This document shows positions 22,475-24,812 of a stretch of DNA of 24,812 bases, in pieces. The translations under genes were made by a program, and so were the position numbers. The DNA is from Clostridium sp. OF09-36 (GTDB lineage Bacteria; Bacillota; Clostridia; Lachnospirales; Lachnospiraceae). The notes beneath the pieces are model-generated. The model was not told where the DNA came from. It saw only the letters and a program-made list of their open reading frames with translations, and did not search any database. Every line of letters starts with the position of its first letter. The stretch's first letter is position 1. Location: assembly GCF_003481985.1 (NCBI RefSeq), contig NZ_QUMD01000036.1, positions 1 to 24,812 on the forward strand, read 5' to 3'.

Positions 22475-23643
22475 TCAGTGGGGTGATGCAGAGAAGATTT
22501 CTGCAACCGTATAAGGGTTCCCTTCGCATAAACGCTGCAGTGCATCGATTTCGTTGATGCCATTTCGGCGGCAAGTTTCGATATATGTTCGGTTGAGTGC
22601 ATGGTTATCAGCGGCAGCTTCCGATTCAAACTGCCGTTATAGTTTACGGTGTTATGGTCATGCATGGCCTTTGTAGCAGATGTCAGGAGGTTCAGAACAT
22701 TGTCATCATCAAGGCTCTCCTTGTCCTTATGCGTATGCGCTGTATAGTAAGCAATGAATTCGTCTCCGTAGAACCGGAAACATGCTCTCTTCGCAAGAAT
22801 GAAGATGATAGTATCGTCCCAGTAAACAATCTTTCTTGTGATCAGGACAAGCTTTAGATCCTCGCGGAACTGGCGGAGCCCTTTTGCGGCACGTGCCTGG
22901 AGCTTTGCAATGTATCCCTCACAGGGAGTTAATTCACCACCGGTAATTCCGGCAAGAAACATGGATGCTTTGTTCATGGCAGCGTTAACTGTGTTTGTGA
23001 GGGATAAAGCAAAAGCCTGCAATCCACTGCCATACTGAACCTTCTCCTTAAGGCTCGGAGGTATCTGCGAACGGAACACTGTACCGCAGTTATTGCACTC
23101 ATAATAAAAGAATTCGTGTTTGATCTTAACGACTTTGATACGCACATCGTATTCGTATTTTACCTCGGATTCTCCGGTTGGAAGGCAGTCAGTAAGTCCG
23201 CACTTGGGGCAGCATTCATCATCCTGCAATGGATGCCCGACAGTATCTGTGATTTCGGATTCATCTGGTGCCTCAAGGGAGACTTTTGTATGGCCGATCT
23301 GTCCTCCCTTGGACTTTCCTGTGCTGCGGCGAGAGTTTGGAATAACTTTGTTTTTATTTATCGGTGTCTGTGATGTAGGAGTGCCGGTATTACTGCCATC
23401 GTGATTAAGAAGAGCCTCTGCATGAGCAAGACGGTTCTGCAGTTCCTTGATAATGGCATCTTTTTCAGCAAGAGATTCCATATATTGTTTTTTGTCGGAC
23501 TCTTTAGACCGCTTAAGGTTTCTGACCGAAGCCTGCAGAGAAACGATCTGTTCCTGATACCCCAGGACTCGGTCTTTCAGTTTTGTGATTTCCGCAGTTG
23601 CCTTTTCAAAGTCGAGGCGCAGATTGCCAGTAAATTTGATCAT
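22475..23643 (-). pseudogene. IS66-family transposase (TnpC), internal deletion
   Basis: From ATG 23643 the frame shows a coiled coil (about 12-75), the IS66 linker TGTPTSQTP and GGQIGHTKV, a zinc-binding CPKCGLTDC...CNNCGT, and the start of the DDE domain (KIVYWDDTIIFIL). MHDHNTVNYN follows. At about 22631-22637 it joins, out of frame, sequence whose other frame reads FESEAAADNHALNRTYIETC and EGNPYTVAEIFSAS to TGA 22475, the normal IS66 C-terminus. The central DDE part is therefore deleted. The written frame runs on to 22396 as nonsense. ATG 23643 overlaps the accessory gene stop (ATGA), so I prefer it to 23688. It cannot be functional. Confidence 0.88.
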
Positions 23644-24017
23644 TGAACACAGGGAGCCTTTCCTAAAGCATTGGAGATGGACGCACATACTTTTTCGTAC
23701 GATCTGATGGTGGCTTTTAAGGCCTCCACTTCAGACTGTAGAGATGCGATTTCGGCTTCTTTCTCGGATATAGTTTTTTGGAGATCTGTGATCTTAGCTG
23801 AAGCAATACCTTCTTCTGTGGTGGTTACATTTCTAGAAGATGATGTTCTGCCCCGACGACCGGAGGAAGGAATAAGCTCTCCTGTTTCAGAATCGAGTGT
23901 GCCCAAATATTTTCTCTTGGGTCTCGATTGTTTGGTAACAGGATCATAGTGAGGAGTAGACTCATAAACACGGGTCTTTCCAGTTTTCTTGTCGTAGTGT
24001 TGAACGATGGTCGGCAT
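23640..24017 (-). CDS. IS66-linked accessory protein with coiled coil
   Basis: This 125-residue protein begins MPTIVQHYDKKTGKTRVYES, then KQSRPKRKYLGTLDSETGELIPSSGRRGR, a motif also seen at the start of IS1634-type transposases. It continues with a coiled coil (ITDLQKTISEKEAEI, QSEVEALKATIRSYEKV). It is intact and translationally coupled to the transposase by ATGA. GGAGAAG precedes ATG 24017. Role in the element is unknown; a DNA-binding or transposase-partner function is inferred from its basic N-terminus and coiled coil. Confidence 0.7.
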   Translation of the reverse strand: MPTIVQHYDKKTGKTRVYESTPHYDPVTKQSRPKRKYLGTLDSETGELIPSSGRRGRTSSSRNVTTTEEGIASAKITDLQKTISEKEAEIASLQSEVEALKATIRSYEKVCASISNALGKAPCVQ

Positions 24018-24032
24018 AGTGCTTCTCCTTTC

Positions 24033-24092
24033 GATAGTGGTTATATTCATTATATCACAACCACCATAAAACGTCAAATGATAGTGGTTATA
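24033..24092 (-). promoter_or_regulatory. promoter flanked by 13-bp direct repeats
   Basis: TTGACG (24072-24077), a 17-bp spacer and TATAAT (24049-24054) form a strong minus-strand promoter for the accessory gene and transposase. GATAGTGGTTATA occurs at 24033-24045 and 24080-24092, one copy on each side. An inverted core (AACCAC, 24059-24064) lies in the spacer. The layout suggests autoregulation by the adjacent accessory protein. Confidence 0.7.
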
Positions 24093-24110
24093 AATACTTG
24101 CAAATATATC

Positions 24111-24124
24111 CACTATATATAGTG
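24111..24124. repeat. 14-bp palindrome sharing the CACTAT core
   Basis: CACTATATATAGTG is its own reverse complement. It shares CCACTAT with the complement of the 13-bp repeats flanking the nearby promoter, so it may be another site for the same protein, or an element end. Confidence 0.5.
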
Positions 24125-24185
24125 CAATATGACAATGAAAAATAGGCTTCGCCTATTCAACTCCCCTGCCTCTCAATCTTGAGGG

Positions 24186-24214
24186 TGTTAGCGTCGGGCG
24201 GAATTGACCACCCA
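24186..24214. mobile_element. IS21-type terminal sequence
   Basis: TGTTAGCGTCGGGCGG and AATTGACCACCCA resemble, from memory, the ends of IS21-family elements. It lies downstream of the istB fragment, where the right end is expected. 24125-24185 holds only a small hairpin (AATAGGC/GCCTATT); 24215-24279 holds no gene. Confidence 0.5.
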
Positions 24215-24279
24215 GAGTCGGATAGAATCAGCCAAAATTAGCCAATTAAAAACCGCCAATGCAATAGCCACTCCTTCCC

Positions 24280-24735
24280 TTATTCTGTAGCTCTATTCAT
24301 TGTTAATGGCTCGCCTGCTGATAGAGCAATCGTTTCGCATTGCTTACCCCGATAACTGTTACCCCGAATCATGAAGACTGTTGCCATATCGAAAATCCGG
24401 TCCATGGCACACAGTAAAGAGGAATCCTCATTAAAGAATTCGCCCCAGGTATTCGGACTTTTGTTGCTGGTAAAGATCATGGTATTCGGACCCTCTTTGT
24501 TATAGCGTCGGTCGATGATGTCAAAGAACATTCGGGTATTCTCTTTATCGAATACACAGCATCCTACTTCATCGATAATCAGGCAGGAAGGTTTAACAAG
24601 TCCATTAATGGTTGAACTTTCTCTTCCGTATTTGCGGGCATCTGTGAGCTTCACAAAGCGTACCAGCTGCTCAACAGCGCCTTTCGTAAAGGGATGCCGG
24701 TGTTTCTTCTGCAGAACGCGGCCAGCTGAATGCAC
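24280..24735 (-). pseudogene. IstB-like transposition ATPase, N-terminus missing
   Basis: IstB is the AAA+ helper of IS21 transposases. This fragment retains LVRFVKLTDARKYG, Walker B CLIIDEVGCCVFDKENTR, NTMIFTSNK (sensor 1), and DRIFDMATVFMIRGNSYRGK, ending at 24280. The N-terminal domain and Walker A are absent. Upstream sequence belongs to an IS66 tnpB in another frame, so the apparent ATG at 24738 is not native. No istA is present. Confidence 0.82.
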
Positions 24736-24812
24736 CATTATCTAATCTTTTGTAGAGAAGCAGAAAACCATCACCTTCCCAGAGAAGACCTTTGATACGA
24801 TTTGTTCTCTTA
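24671..24812 (-). pseudogene. IS66 TnpB (Orf2) fragment
   Basis: The frame reads RTNRIKGLLWEGDGFLLLYK, then RLDNGAFSWPRSAEETPA, the typical middle of IS66 TnpB, an accessory protein needed by this IS family. It starts beyond the window edge. After about 24700 it fuses to istB sequence in another frame and meets a stop at 24671. The true junction probably lies between 24690 and 24735. Confidence 0.65.

Larger units (their letters stand above)
22395..24812 (-). mobile_element. IS mosaic: decayed IS66 with IS21 remnant
   Basis: The region contains, from right to left, an IS66 tnpB fragment, an istB fragment with an IS21-type end, an IS66-type accessory gene and an internally deleted IS66 transposase. 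It abuts the truncated CmpB gene. The pieces are of different families and all partial except the accessory gene, so it is an accumulation of insertions and deletions, not one active element. Exact terminal repeats for IS66 could not be identified by eye. Confidence 0.75.

Overview
The window looks like chromosome from a low- to mid-GC Firmicute of the Lachnospiraceae type. This rests on the style of the phage and IS genes, strong AGGAGG ribosome sites, TTGACA/TATAAT promoters and acidic, Clostridia-like proteins. It is an inference from reading; no database was searched.

Region 1 (1-17456) is one end of an integrated tailed phage. A large serine integrase, a small gene and a CI-like repressor lie on the plus strand (15062-17456). 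A Cro-like gene heads a long minus-strand early operon: regulators, a SleB-type cell-wall hydrolase with a small membrane protein, RecT, a DUF1351 protein, a PD-(D/E)XK nuclease, a replisome organiser, a DnaC-type loader, a RusA resolvase and an ArpU-like late activator. A hairpin and a new TTGACC-N17-TATAGT promoter (5524-5552) follow ArpU. The late operon then reads ParB-like protein, TET-associated-type glycosyltransferase, radical SAM/SPASM enzyme, small terminase, large terminase and portal, and leaves the window at position 1. The ParB/glycosyltransferase/radical SAM trio directly ahead of terminase is the most intriguing functional cluster. It resembles phage DNA-modification loci, but no TET/JBP hydroxylase is visible here. 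Up to four phage genes (portal, radical SAM, an XRE-like regulator, a small membrane protein) are broken by 1-2 nt indels, so the prophage is decaying or the sequence has indel errors.

Region 2 (17457-19971) is host backbone: queA, a membrane-anchored acidic protein and tRNA-Arg(CCG).

Region 3 (19984-22390) is a remnant lysis module of another phage next to the tRNA: a GH24 endolysin cut by an in-frame amber codon before its wall-binding repeats, a truncated holin and a truncated CmpB-type membrane protein. Between endolysin and holin sits what I read as a complete Fst/par-like type I toxin-antitoxin locus. It has a 29-residue toxin, a ~72-nt antisense RNA with a consensus promoter, paired direct repeats, a shared bidirectional terminator and a hairpin hiding the toxin ribosome site.

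Region 4 (about 22395-24812) is an IS mosaic: an internally deleted IS66 transposase with a coupled accessory gene under a repeat-flanked promoter, an IS21 end with an istB fragment, and an IS66 tnpB fragment at the edge.
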